Assembly: GCF_014201195.1 (NCBI RefSeq)
Contig: NZ_JACHDS010000001.1
Span: forward strand, 5,022,001 to 5,086,000
Reading direction: 5' to 3'
Length of the DNA: 64,000 nucleotides
Source of the DNA: Nocardiopsis mwathae
Lineage (GTDB): Bacteria; Actinomycetota; Actinomycetes; Streptosporangiales; Streptosporangiaceae
Part shown: piece after piece, positions 39,846 to 50,500 of the stretch
How positions within the stretch are numbered: position 1 is the first letter of the stretch
Layout of the letters: the number at the start of each line of letters is the position of its first letter
Made by a program: the position numbers and the translations under genes
Notes under the pieces: generated by a model
Told to the model about the DNA's origin: nothing
Seen by the model: the letters and a program-made list of their open reading frames with translations, nothing else
Databases searched by the model: none

Positions 39846-41429
39846 ATGAGCACACCCGAGAATTGGTGGAGCGCAACTGAAAGTTATGTCTCGGAGATCC
39901 TCTCACTGCTCGCAGTCGCGCCGGATCGAGATGTCGTTTATTGGCGTGGCGAAGCCTTCTCTGGTCGTGACCTGATTCGGTCCGTAACTGAAACGTTCCT
40001 TGCGCTGCGCAGTTCCGGAGTGGGCAAGGGGGATGTAGTAGCGATTCTGGTCGCACCCAACAGCCCTGAGACGCTCACCGTGCGGTACGCGACACATCTG
40101 CTCGGCGGCGCCGTGTGCTATTTGCGAACCACCAATCCTGGTACCAGGAACACGGTCCTTCCGCTGGATCACCAGATCCAGATCTTGCGCGACACCGAAG
40201 CCGTAACCGTCTATGCCGATGCCGAAAGTGCGGAGCGCGCGACAGAGCTCGCTGATGGCAGTGGGATCCCGGTAACCCGACTTCAACATGGGGAACGCAA
40301 TGAGGTCGGCCGGGTCGATGTTGCCGATACCCCGGACGCAGTGTCATGGGATCCGGATGCGCTAGCCGTCATCAACTTCACGAGTGGCAGCACGGGACGG
40401 CCCAAAGGCATCCGGTTGGCGGGCCGCGCGTGGGAAGCCACAGTGCGTGCATGGATGGATCTTGGTCGTGAATCCGACTGTGCGTCGATCTTGATTTCGA
40501 CCCCTCTGAGTCATGGCGTTGCCCCGATGGCAGACGCAGTCTTCGCCTTGGGCGGAGCGCTCTATCTCCATGGGAGCTTCGATGCCGAGAATTTCGTGCA
40601 CACCGTCTCCGCGGAGAAGGAGGTCTCGTGGACGTTCATGGCGACAAACCACGTGTTCCAACTCATCGACCATCTGCTCGAACAGGGAATCCGCAACAGT
40701 GACGATGTGGAAGCTGCGGGCTTGTCCTCGCTGAAGCGGATTGTCTATGGCGGCAGCCCTGCGGCACCCGCTAGAATTGCGCAGGCCTTTCGGCTTTTCG
40801 GCCCTGTGTTGGCGCAGGGGTATGCCACGACCGAGTCCGGTCGAATCACGACCCTGACACCTCCGGAGCACGGCGCACCGGAGCTCGCGGCCACAGTCGG
40901 GCGGCCCTTCCCTGAAGTGGAGGTCGTTGTCTGCAACTCGGATTCGGGCGCGCAACTAGAGGCTGGTGAAATCGGTGAGGTTCGCGTCCGCTCGCCTCAG
41001 ATGATGGACGGCTATAACGGCGACCCGGAATTGACCGCACGAGTTCTTCGTGGCGGCTGGTATTTCACCGGAGATATCGGCTGTCTCGACGAGCGAGGAT
41101 ATTTGACTCTCTTGGGTCGGGTGGCCGACGTCATCAAGGTCGGCGGCGTCAAGGTTCATCCAATAGTTCTCGAGGCGGAAATTCTTGCCCACCCGGGTGT
41201 CCGGCACGCCGCCGTCTACGGGGTGCGAGACGAGGATGGTAGCGAGCACATACACGCCGCAATCGAATGCGATCCGGCTGAGAAGGTCGAAGTAGAGAAT
41301 ATCCGTGCGGGAATTTCTGAGACGCTGTCCCCGATTCACGTGCCCGAGAAGATAAACATCTTGAGTGCTCTGCCGATGAATAACAACGGCAAGCCCGACA
41401 AAGTGGCCCTGAGATCGCAATGCGTCTAG
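39846..41429 (+). CDS. ANL-superfamily ligase, probable amide synthetase of C5N attachment
   Basis: A 527-residue adenylating enzyme: A3 [15 protein letters not shown]5 YATTESGRITTL, A7 YFTGDIG, A8 VIKVGGVKVHPIVLE, A10 MNNNGKPDK. It sits in a three-gene set with a 5-aminolevulinate synthase and another ANL ligase. In asukamycin, ECO-02301 and bafilomycin-type clusters that set makes 2-amino-3-hydroxycyclopent-2-enone (C5N) and couples it to the polyketide. Of the two ligases this is the more divergent from acyl-CoA ligases, so I assign it as the amide synthetase; the reverse is possible. ATG 39846 is chosen because AAGGAAGG lies just upstream; 39822 is in frame. Codon use is A/T-richer than in the siderophore locus. 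Confidence 0.75.
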   Translation: MSTPENWWSATESYVSEILSLLAVAPDRDVVYWRGEAFSGRDLIRSVTETFLALRSSGVGKGDVVAILVAPNSPETLTVRYATHLLGGAVCYLRTTNPGTRNTVLPLDHQIQILRDTEAVTVYADAESAERATELADGSGIPVTRLQHGERNEVGRVDVADTPDAVSWDPDALAVINFTSGSTGRPKGIRLAGRAWEATVRAWMDLGRESDCASILISTPLSHGVAPMADAVFALGGALYLHGSFDAENFVHTVSAEKEVSWTFMATNHVFQLIDHLLEQGIRNSDDVEAAGLSSLKRIVYGGSPAAPARIAQAFRLFGPVLAQGYATTESGRITTLTPPEHGAPELAATVGRPFPEVEVVVCNSDSGAQLEAGEIGEVRVRSPQMMDGYNGDPELTARVLRGGWYFTGDIGCLDERGYLTLLGRVADVIKVGGVKVHPIVLEAEILAHPGVRHAAVYGVRDEDGSEHIHAAIECDPAEKVEVENIRAGISETLSPIHVPEKINILSALPMNNNGKPDKVALRSQCV

Positions 41430-41484
41430 CACAGACCTTCTGGTTCGCATGTCAATCCAACCGCTACGTCGAGAAGGCGAGTAA

Positions 41485-42774
41485 ATGAACTTTCACCTGG
41501 AGTCATACCTGGATGGTGAAGTTGCTGGCGATCTTGCTGAAAGCAAGCGCGAGTTTCTGGAGATCGGCCGCCGATCCGGTAATTACCCCATGGCAACTGC
41601 GCGGCGCGACGGAGTGGATTCGGAAGTAAGTGTCTGGTGCAGCAACGACTATCTGGGAATGGGCCAGAATCGCCAGGTCATCGCGGCCATGCAAGCCGCA
41701 ATCGATAGCCATGGCGTAGGCTCCGGAGGTTCCCGGAATATCGGTGGAACCAACCATCATCACGTTACTCTCGAAAAGGAACTGGCGGATCTGCACGGCA
41801 AGGAAGCCGCTCTCCTTTTTACATCGGGATACACGGCCAACGAAGGATCTCTCTCCGTGCTGGCGGGGATGCCTAAAGATACCGTCGTATTTTCCGATGC
41901 GAAGAACCACGCCTCGATCATCGACGGTATCCGGCACAGCGGTGCGAAGAAGCACATCTTCAGTCACAACGACGTCGCCCACCTGGAAGAATTGATCGCG
42001 GCCGCCCCCGCCGACTGTCCGAAGCTTATCGTCGCGGAAACGGTCTATTCCATGTCGGGCAACGTCGCGCCGCTCGCCGAGATTGCCGACATTGCGGATA
42101 AATACGGTGCCACGACCTTCATTGATGAGGTACACGCGGTCGGCATGTACGGCCCGCAGGGCGCCGGCATCGCCGCGCGGGAAGGCATCGCCGATCGGTT
42201 CACGGTCGTGATGGGTACCTTGGCAAAGGGTTACGGAACGGTCGGCGGCTACATTGCGGGACCGGCGGCCATCGTGGACGCGGTGCGGACCTATTCACGC
42301 TCGTTCGTCTTTACCACCTCGCTGCCGCCGGCGGTCGCGGCCAGCGCGCTGGCGTCGGTTCGGTACCTGCGGTCCTCCGATGTGGAGCGAAAGACTCTCT
42401 CGGAGAATGCGCGGCTTCTGCACAGCCTTCTGATCGCGGCCGACATCCCGTTCATTTCGACGGACTCCCATATCGTTTCGGCCTTCGTCGGTGATGACGA
42501 TATGTGCAAGCGGGCGTCCCAGCTGCTGTTCGAGCGGCACGGGATCTACGTCCAGTCCATCAATGCCCCCAGCGTGCCCGCGGGCGAGGAGATCCTGCGG
42601 ATCGCTCCGTCCGCCGTGCACGATCAGAGCGATGTCGAGAACTTCGCCCACGCTCTTCACGGAATCTGGAAGGAATTGGACATCCCGACCGCGAGTGCCC
42701 GAGACTGGTTCACGTCCGGGCTCTGTGGTGGCAACGCCCGCACCGTCGCGAAAGACGGACGGCTGCCGCAATGA
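41485..42774 (+). CDS. 5-aminolevulinate synthase, C5N-pathway type
   Basis: A 429-residue PLP enzyme of the alpha-oxoamine synthase family, condensing glycine and succinyl-CoA to 5-aminolevulinate. The substrate loop is [21 protein letters not shown], the cofactor aspartate lies in [17 protein letters not shown], and Lys248 in [16 protein letters not shown] is the PLP Schiff-base residue. Actinomycetes normally make aminolevulinate from glutamyl-tRNA, so an ALA synthase is a recognised marker of C5N antibiotic clusters. ATG 41485 follows GAGAAGGCGAG. The stop overlaps the next ligase by 4 bp (ATGA), so the two are coupled. Confidence 0.92.
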   Translation: MNFHLESYLDGEVAGDLAESKREFLEIGRRSGNYPMATARRDGVDSEVSVWCSNDYLGMGQNRQVIAAMQAAIDSHGVGSGGSRNIGGTNHHHVTLEKELADLHGKEAALLFTSGYTANEGSLSVLAGMPKDTVVFSDAKNHASIIDGIRHSGAKKHIFSHNDVAHLEELIAAAPADCPKLIVAETVYSMSGNVAPLAEIADIADKYGATTFIDEVHAVGMYGPQGAGIAAREGIADRFTVVMGTLAKGYGTVGGYIAGPAAIVDAVRTYSRSFVFTTSLPPAVAASALASVRYLRSSDVERKTLSENARLLHSLLIAADIPFISTDSHIVSAFVGDDDMCKRASQLLFERHGIYVQSINAPSVPAGEEILRIAPSAVHDQSDVENFAHALHGIWKELDIPTASARDWFTSGLCGGNARTVAKDGRLPQ

Positions 42775-44312
42775 CCGTGTCAGTTGCCGACGTGCTAGCC
42801 GACACAGCGGCGCAGCGACCCGACCACTCTGCCTTGATCTACGAGTCCGAGCATTTCACCTACGGGTGGCTGTGGGAACAAGCACGTCGCTACGCCTCCG
42901 TGCTGCGCGCCAACGGGGTACGGCCAGGAGACCGGGTCGCTATGCTCTTGGCCGACACCCCACAGTTTCCCGTTGTGTACTTCGGCGTACTGGCGGCCGG
43001 CGCCGTCGCTATCCCGCTGAACGTCATGTCGACCGCGTCGGAGATCGATCACGTACTGACTGATGCGGACGCCCATTTTCTGGTGTGCGCTTCCTCACTA
43101 CTCGCCCAGGCGCGAGAGGCGGCGGAGCCGGGCGGCACGGTGCTCCTCACCGTCGGCCCTGGCCCTTCGGGCACTGTCGATCTGGAGAACGCGGCACAGG
43201 ACACAGCGCCGATCGACGATTCCGCAGTGCGGGAGCCCGACGATATCGCGGTCGTGTTCTACACGTCCGGTACGACGGGTGAGCCGAAAGGCGTGATGCT
43301 CACCCACCGAAATATTCGGTACAACGTCGAGAGGATGGTTACCACTCCGTACGCGTTCCGGAGTGACGACGTACTGCTCGGGTGTTTGCCGCTGACGCAC
43401 GGCTTTGGGCAGATTTGCGGTATGCTGACTGGCTTCCGAGCTGGTATATCCATCGTCATGATGCCGAGGTTCTCCGGGCGCGAGGCCCTCGCGCTCATGG
43501 CGAAACACCGATGCACGGTGTTCATGGGTGTGCCGACAATGTATTTCAGGTTGCTCGATGCGGTGGCCCAGGGGGCACAGGTTCCTCGGCTCGACCGCGT
43601 TTACAGCGGGGGATCGGCGCTTCCGGTCAAGACCCTCGACGATGTCCGAAGCACGTTCGGATGTCCTGTGTACGAGGGCTATGGGATGACCGAGACCTCC
43701 TGTAGTGTTGCCTATCACTATCCGGGCCTGACTTTTCACTCCGGAACAGTCGGTGTTCCGATCAATGGCATCACTGTCGGTATAGCTCGGCCGAATGCCG
43801 ACAGGATCGATCTCCTGCCCGTCGGTGAGGTGGGCGAGATCGTGGTGCGCGGTCCGAACGTCATGGCCGGATATCTCGGTCGTCCAGATATCACCGCCGA
43901 GGTTTTGATCGACGGCTGGTTCCTTACCGGTGATCTCGGCAGGCTGGATGGCGACGGATACCTTTCGGTTGTGGGCCGTAAGAAGGACTTGATTCTTCGT
44001 GGCGGCTACAACGTCTATCCGCGCGAAATCGAGGAGATCGTCGTCGGGCATCCGGCCGTGGCGCAGGTGGCGGTTATCGGTGTTCCGCACCCAGAGCTCG
44101 GTGAGGAGGTCTGGGCGATTGTTGTGCCTGTCCGGCCGGAGGACGTTACCTCTGGATCGGATCGAGAGATCATCGAATGGGGAAAACAGCGTCTCGCCGC
44201 ATATAAATACCCTCGTCGAGTCGAGTTCATCGACGCTCTCCCGATGGGAACCAACGGAAAGGTTCTCAAACGGATGCTCGTCTCGAAATACGAGCCGAAC
44301 GCCAGCTCGTAG
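42771..44312 (+). CDS. Acyl-CoA ligase, probable 5-aminolevulinyl-CoA ligase of C5N formation
   Basis: A 513-residue acyl-CoA-ligase-like enzyme: A3 [19 protein letters not shown]5 [11 protein letters not shown]7 FLTGDLG, A8 [16 protein letters not shown] and the A10 lysine in [10 protein letters not shown]. By analogy with the C5N pathway it would activate aminolevulinate as its CoA ester, which cyclises to 2-amino-3-hydroxycyclopent-2-enone. The start is fixed by a 4-bp overlap with the aminolevulinate synthase stop; the longer frame upstream is antisense to sense in that gene and is not used. The assignment between this and the other ligase rests on family resemblance only. Confidence 0.8.
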   Translation: MTVSVADVLADTAAQRPDHSALIYESEHFTYGWLWEQARRYASVLRANGVRPGDRVAMLLADTPQFPVVYFGVLAAGAVAIPLNVMSTASEIDHVLTDADAHFLVCASSLLAQAREAAEPGGTVLLTVGPGPSGTVDLENAAQDTAPIDDSAVREPDDIAVVFYTSGTTGEPKGVMLTHRNIRYNVERMVTTPYAFRSDDVLLGCLPLTHGFGQICGMLTGFRAGISIVMMPRFSGREALALMAKHRCTVFMGVPTMYFRLLDAVAQGAQVPRLDRVYSGGSALPVKTLDDVRSTFGCPVYEGYGMTETSCSVAYHYPGLTFHSGTVGVPINGITVGIARPNADRIDLLPVGEVGEIVVRGPNVMAGYLGRPDITAEVLIDGWFLTGDLGRLDGDGYLSVVGRKKDLILRGGYNVYPREIEEIVVGHPAVAQVAVIGVPHPELGEEVWAIVVPVRPEDVTSGSDREIIEWGKQRLAAYKYPRRVEFIDALPMGTNGKVLKRMLVSKYEPNASS

Positions 44313-44562
44313 CTACAAACGAAAGCGCTCTGAAGAACGAGTTGCTACACCGGGTGAAGTATGTCACTCGCAATCAGGCGCGGCGTGCGTTGTGGAATAT
44401 ATGCGACGGTTCCTCACTCTCGGAGTTGGCTTTGGATCGTCCAATCCCTAATGCGGCTGACCGACCGCCACAGAATCAATTCGCGTAGCATCCGCAGCAC
44501 AGCTGCGGGTGCTACGCCTCCGCTCAGGCATCGTACGTAACAATAGGTAGGGCAGCTCGACC
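44313..44562. other. Intergenic region before the PKS gene
   Basis: 250 bases without a gene. It probably contains the PKS promoter and carries the hairpin at 44483-44517. Confidence 0.4.
44483..44517. terminator. 16-bp hairpin between the C5N genes and the PKS
   Basis: GCGTAGCATCCGCAGC pairs with GCTGCGGGTGCTACGC (one T-G pair) around a 3-base loop. It lies 170 bases after the ligase stop and 46 bases before the PKS start. It could terminate the C5N operon or act in the PKS leader. Confidence 0.6.
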
Positions 44563-47500
44563 ATGGTTGAATTCCAAGCGGACACGTCGATATCGGCGGG
44601 GGCGATCGCCATCGTCGGTATGTCTTGCCGACTGCCGTATGCGGACAACCCCACTCAGCTGTGGCAGCTACTGCGCGACGGCCGCAGTGTGATCGGCGCG
44701 CCCCCGGCGGACCGCCCCGAACTGCCCTCTCGGCCGGGAGGCTATCTCGAGGACGTCAGCGGCTTTGATGCAGGCTTCTTCGGCATCAGTCCGCGTGAGG
44801 CGTCGTCGATGGATCCGCAGCAGCGGCTGATGCTTGAGGTCGCCTGGGAAGCACTGGAGGACGCCAGGATCCTCCCGTCCGATCTTGCCGATAGTCGGAC
44901 CGGTGTCTTTGTCGGTGTTATGGCCGACGACTATGCTGCCCTCACGCATCAGCACGGGGTCGAAGGCATCACCCGCCACACCCTGACCGGTCTCAGCCGC
45001 AGCGTCGTTGCCAACCGGATCTCCTACACCCTGGGTCTGCACGGACCGAGTGTGGCCGTGGACACCGGCCAGTCCTCCTCGCTGGTCGCTGTGCACCTGG
45101 CAGTCGAGAGCCTGCGCCGCGGCGAGTCCGCCATGGCCATCGCCGGCGGTGTCAACCTCAATTTGGTGCCGGACAGCACCATCGGCGCGGAGCGTCTCGG
45201 CGCACTTTCGCCAGACGGTCTGAGCTTCACATTCGACGCGAGGGCGAATGGTTATGTACGCGGTGAGGGCGGCGCGTTCGTGGTGCTCAAGCCGCTGCAT
45301 GCCGCCGTAGCAGACGGCGACTCGGTCTACTGCGTGCTGCACGGCAGCGCGATGAACAACGACGGGACGACCGAGGGTCTCACCGTACCGAGTCCGGCCG
45401 GCCAGCAGGATGTCCTGCGGCAGGCGTACGAGCGTGCCAGTGTGTCCGCGGAGCAGGTGCAGTACGTCGAATTGCACGGCACGGGTACCAAGGTGGGCGA
45501 CCCGATCGAAGCGTCGGCTCTGGGCGCGGTGCTCGGTGACTGCCGCGTGGACGGAGCTGAGCTGCGGGTCGGATCGGTGAAGACCAACGTCGGGCACCTT
45601 GAGGGTGCCGCTGGCATCGTCGGCTTGCTGAAAGCGGCGCTCTGCATCCGTAACCGCGAGCTCGTGCCGAGCCTGAACTTCGAAACCCCCAACCCAGACA
45701 TTCCGTTCGATGAGTTGAAGCTCGCCGTACAGCAAAGCTTCGAGCCTTGGCCGCGTCCAGACGAGCCGCTCTACGCAGGTGTCAGCTCGTTCGGTATGGG
45801 CGGTACAAACTGCCACGTCGTGCTTTCGGACTGGTGCGCTGAGTCGGTGGCGGACGAGGAGTTGCCTGGCGCTGAGTCCGGCCCGGGTCCGGTGCCGTGG
45901 GTGGTGTCGGGTAAGTCGGCTGAAGCTGTGGCTGGTCAAGCGGGGCGGCTGGTGTCGTTCCTGGAGGAGCGGCCGGAGCTGGACGTCGCGGCGGTGGGCC
46001 GTTCGCTGGCCGTATCGCGTGCTCGTTTCGATCACCGTGCGGTGGTCGTGGGGGAGACCCGTGAGGAGCTTCTTGCGGGTGTTCGGGCGTTGGCTGCTGG
46101 TGTGCCTGCGGCTGGTGTGGTGTCGGGTCGTGCGATGCCGGCGGGTTCGGTGGCGTTCCTGTTCTCGGGGCAGGGCGGTCAGCGTGTGGGTATGGGTCGT
46201 GAGTTGTATGCGGCGGAGCCGGTGTTCGCGGCTGCGTTCGACGAGGTTGTCGCGGCGTTGGATGTCCACTTGGATCGCTCGCTGGCCGGGGTGATCGAGG
46301 GCGAGCCGGAGCTTTTGGATCGGACGGTGTTCACTCAGCCGGCGTTGTTCGCGGTCGAGGTGGCCCTGTTCCGTCTGCTGTGTCATTACGGGGTGGCCCC
46401 GGATTATCTGGTGGGTCATTCGGTGGGTGAGCTGGCGGCGGCCCATGTGGCGGGTGTGCTGTGTCTTGAGGACGCTGCGCGTTTGGTGTGTGCTCGGGCG
46501 CGTCTGATGGAGGGTGTTGCCGAGGGTGGGGCGATGGTTGCCCTGAATGCGGATGAAGCGCGTGTCGCCGGGTGGCTTGAGGGTCGTTCCGGTGTGGATG
46601 TGGCCGCGTTCAACAGTCCGGCCGGCACCGTGATTTCGGGTGACGAGACTGCGGTGCTCGAAGTCCTGGAGCTGGCTCGCGGGGAGGGTGTGAAGGCGAC
46701 GCGCCTGAAGGTGAGCCATGCTTTCCACTCCGCGCACTTGGACGGAATGCTGGCGGAGCTCACCGAAGTCGCTCGGACTCTGACCTATTCGGCGCCCCGG
46801 ATTCCGGTGGTTTCGAATGTCACCGGTGAGGTGGTTGAGGAGTTCACTGCCGAGTACTGGGCTGTTCAGGCCCGCTCTGCGGTTCGTTTCGTCGATGGCA
46901 TCGCCACGTTGGCCGGTTTTGGTGTTACGGCGTTTGTGGAGTTGGGTCCTGACGGGGCGCTCGCGGGTCTGGCGGGTGAGTGCCTGGAGGGCGGTGAGGG
47001 CGTCGTCGCGGTTCCGGTGTTGCGCAAGGGCCGTGCCGAGAAGCGTTCCCTCCTCGCCGCCTTGGGCGCTGTGCACGCACATGGTGTGGGTGTGGATTGG
47101 GAGCGGTTCCTGCCAGGTTCGGGTGTGGTGGAGCTGCCCACGTATGCCTTCCAGCGTCAACCTTTCTGGCTGGATGGTGCGGCGATCGGTCCGGACCGGG
47201 TCCGGACCGTTGCGGCAAGGCGGAGCGGTCCGAAGCGGTCCGCGCCGCGAGGCGATGAGCTGGAGTTGGTGCGTGCGCACGTGGCAGCAGTGCTCGGCCA
47301 CGGATCGGCGCGCGACGTGGACATCGACACGACCTTTAAGGACCTGGGCTTCGACTCCCTCTCGGCAGTCGAGCTTCGGAACGCGCTGAATATGGCCACC
47401 GGGCTCTCGCTGCCCTCCGGCCTCCTCTTCAACTACCCGACCCCGGCCATACTCGCCGAACACCTCGGTGATCAGCTCCTCGGCCAGGGCCAGGATGACG

Positions 47501-50500
47501 ATGAGTACGAGGCTGTAGCCCTTGACGAGCCGATCGCGATCGTGGGCATGGCATGTCGGCTGCCGGGAGGGGTCGCCTCTCCGGAGGACCTGTGGCGTTT
47601 GGTCAGCAGCGAGGTCGATGCGGTCGACGGATTCCCGACCAACCGAGGCTGGGACCTTGATTCGCTCTTCGCCCCCGATCCGGACAGCCCCGGCAAGACC
47701 TACGCCATCAAAGGTGGTTTCCTGCACGATGCGGACCGGTTTGATGCCGAGTTCTTCGGCATCAGTCCCCGCGAGGCGGCGGCGATGGATCCCCAGCAGC
47801 GGATGCTGCTGGAGACAGCCTGGGAGGCCTTCGAGCAGGCGGGAATCGACCCCGCCGCGCTGCGCGGCAGCCGCACCGGTGTGTACGTGGGCGCGACGGC
47901 ACAGGAGTACGGGCCGCGGCTGCACGAGCCGTCCGACGGATACGACGGCCATCTGCTGACGGGCAACACCGCCAGTGTGGCCTCGGGTCGGCTCGCCTAC
48001 ACCTTCGGGCTGGAGGGCCCGGCGGTGACGGTCGACACCGCCTGCTCGTCCTCGCTCGTCGCGCTCCACCTCGCCGCGCAGTCGCTGCGACAGGGCGAGT
48101 CCTCCGTGGCCATCGCCGGCGGTGTGTCCGTCATGGCCACGCCCGGCATGTTCGTGGAGTTCTCCCGGCAGCGCGGGCTATCGCCGGACGGGCGTTGCAA
48201 GGCGTTCTCCTCGTCGGCGGACGGTACGGGCTGGGCCGAGGGTGTGGGTCTGCTGGTGCTGGAGCGGCTGTCGGACGCGGAGCGCAACGGGCACCGAGTG
48301 GTCGCGGTGATCCGTGGTTCCGCCGTGAACCAGGATGGTGCGAGCAACGGCCTGACGGCCCCGAACGGGCCTTCGCAGGAGCGGGTCATCCGCGCCGCGC
48401 TGGCCAATGCCCGCCTGTCGGCGTCCGAGGTGGACGCAGTGGAGGCGCACGGCACGGGCACCAAGCTCGGCGACCCGATCGAGGCCAACGCGCTGCTGGC
48501 CACCTACGGCCAGGACCGCGAAGAGCCGCTTCGACTCGGCTCGCTGAAGTCGAACATCGGTCACACGCAGGCCGCGGCGGGGGTCGCGGGCGTGATCAAG
48601 ATGGTCATGGCCATGCGTAACGGGGTTCTCCCGGCTACGCTGCATGTGGACGAGCCGACCTCGCACGTCGATTGGTCGGCCGGCGCGGTGGAGCTGCTGA
48701 CGCAGGCGCAGGAGTGGCCGGAGCTCGACCGTCCGCGCCGGGCGGGCATCTCGTCCTTCGGCATCAGCGGTACCAACGCACACCTCATCGTCGAGCAGGT
48801 CACGGAGATCGAAGCTCCGGTGGAGGAACCGCCGCTGTCGGGTCCGGTGCCGTGGGTGGTGTCGGGTAAGTCGGCTGAAGCTGTGGCTGGTCAAGCGGGG
48901 CGGCTGGTGTCGTTCCTGGAGGAGCGGCCGGAGCTGGACGTCGCGGCGGTGGGCCGTTCGCTGGCCGTATCGCGTGCTCGTTTCGATCACCGTGCGGTGG
49001 TCGTGGGGGAGACCCGTGAGGAGCTTCTTGCGGGTGTTCGGGCGTTGGCTGCTGGTGTGCCTGCGGCTGGTGTGGTGTCGGGTCGTGCGATGCCGGCGGG
49101 TTCGGTGGCGTTCCTGTTCTCGGGGCAGGGCGGTCAGCGTGTGGGTATGGGTCGTGAGTTGTATGCGGCGGAGCCGGTGTTCGCGGCTGCGTTCGACGAG
49201 GTTGTCGCGGCGTTGGATGTCCACTTGGATCGCTCGCTGGCCGGGGTGATCGAGGGCGAGCCGGAGCTTTTGGATCGGACGGTGTTCACTCAGCCGGCGT
49301 TGTTCGCGGTCGAGGTGGCCCTGTTCCGTCTGCTGTGTCATTACGGGGTGGCCCCGGATTATCTGGTGGGTCATTCGGTGGGTGAGCTGGCGGCGGCCCA
49401 TGTGGCGGGTGTGCTGTGTCTTGAGGACGCTGCGCGTTTGGTGTGTGCTCGGGCGCGTCTGATGGAGGGTGTTGCCGAGGGTGGGGCGATGGTTGCCCTG
49501 AATGCGGATGAAGCGCGTGTCGCCGGGTGGCTTGAGGGTCGTTCCGGTGTGGATGTGGCCGCGTTCAACAGTCCGGCCGGCACCGTGATTTCGGGTGACG
49601 AGACTGCGGTGCTCGAAGTCCTGGAGCTGGCTCGCGGGGAGGGTGTGAAGGCGACGCGCCTGAAGGTGAGCCATGCTTTCCACTCCGCGCACTTGGACGG
49701 AATGCTGGCGGAGCTCACCGAAGTCGCTCGGACTCTGACCTATTCGGCGCCCCGGATTCCGGTGGTTTCGAATGTCACCGGTGAGGTGGTTGAGGAGTTC
49801 ACTGCCGAGTACTGGGCTGTTCAGGCCCGCTCTGCGGTTCGTTTCGTCGATGGCATCGCCACGTTGGCCGGTTTTGGTGTTACGGCGTTTGTGGAGTTGG
49901 GTCCTGACGGGGCGCTCGCGGGTCTGGCGGGTGAGTGCCTGGAGGGCGGTGAGGGCGTCGTCGCGGTTCCGGTGTTGCGCAAGGGCCGTGCCGAGAAGCG
50001 TTCCCTCCTCGCCGCCTTGGGCGCTGTGCACGCACATGGTGTGGGTGTGGATTGGGAGCGGTTCCTGCCAGGTTCGGGTGTGGTGGAGCTGCCCACGTAT
50101 GCCTTCCAGCGTCAACCTTTCTGGCTGGATGTGCCGCATTCCGGTGATGCGACGGGTCTGGGTCTGACGGCTGTGGATCATCCGTTGTTGGCTGTGGTGA
50201 TCACGGAGCCGGATGGTGATGCGGCGCAGTTCTCGGCTGCTGTGTCGTTGTCTTCGCATCCGTGGCTGGCCGATCACGCGATCGGTGGGACGGTCCTGGT
50301 TCCGGGGACGGTGTTCCTGGAGCTCGCGGGCACCGCGGCCGAGCAGTTGGGTTACGCCGCCGTCGAGGAACTCACCCTCCAGGCACCCCTGATCCTGTCG
50401 GAGAAGACGGGAGCTCAGCTGCGGCTGACCGTCGACCGGGCCGACGCGCGCGGCGATCGTCAGTTCACCGTGTACTCGCGGACCGGCGAAGAGCAGTGGA

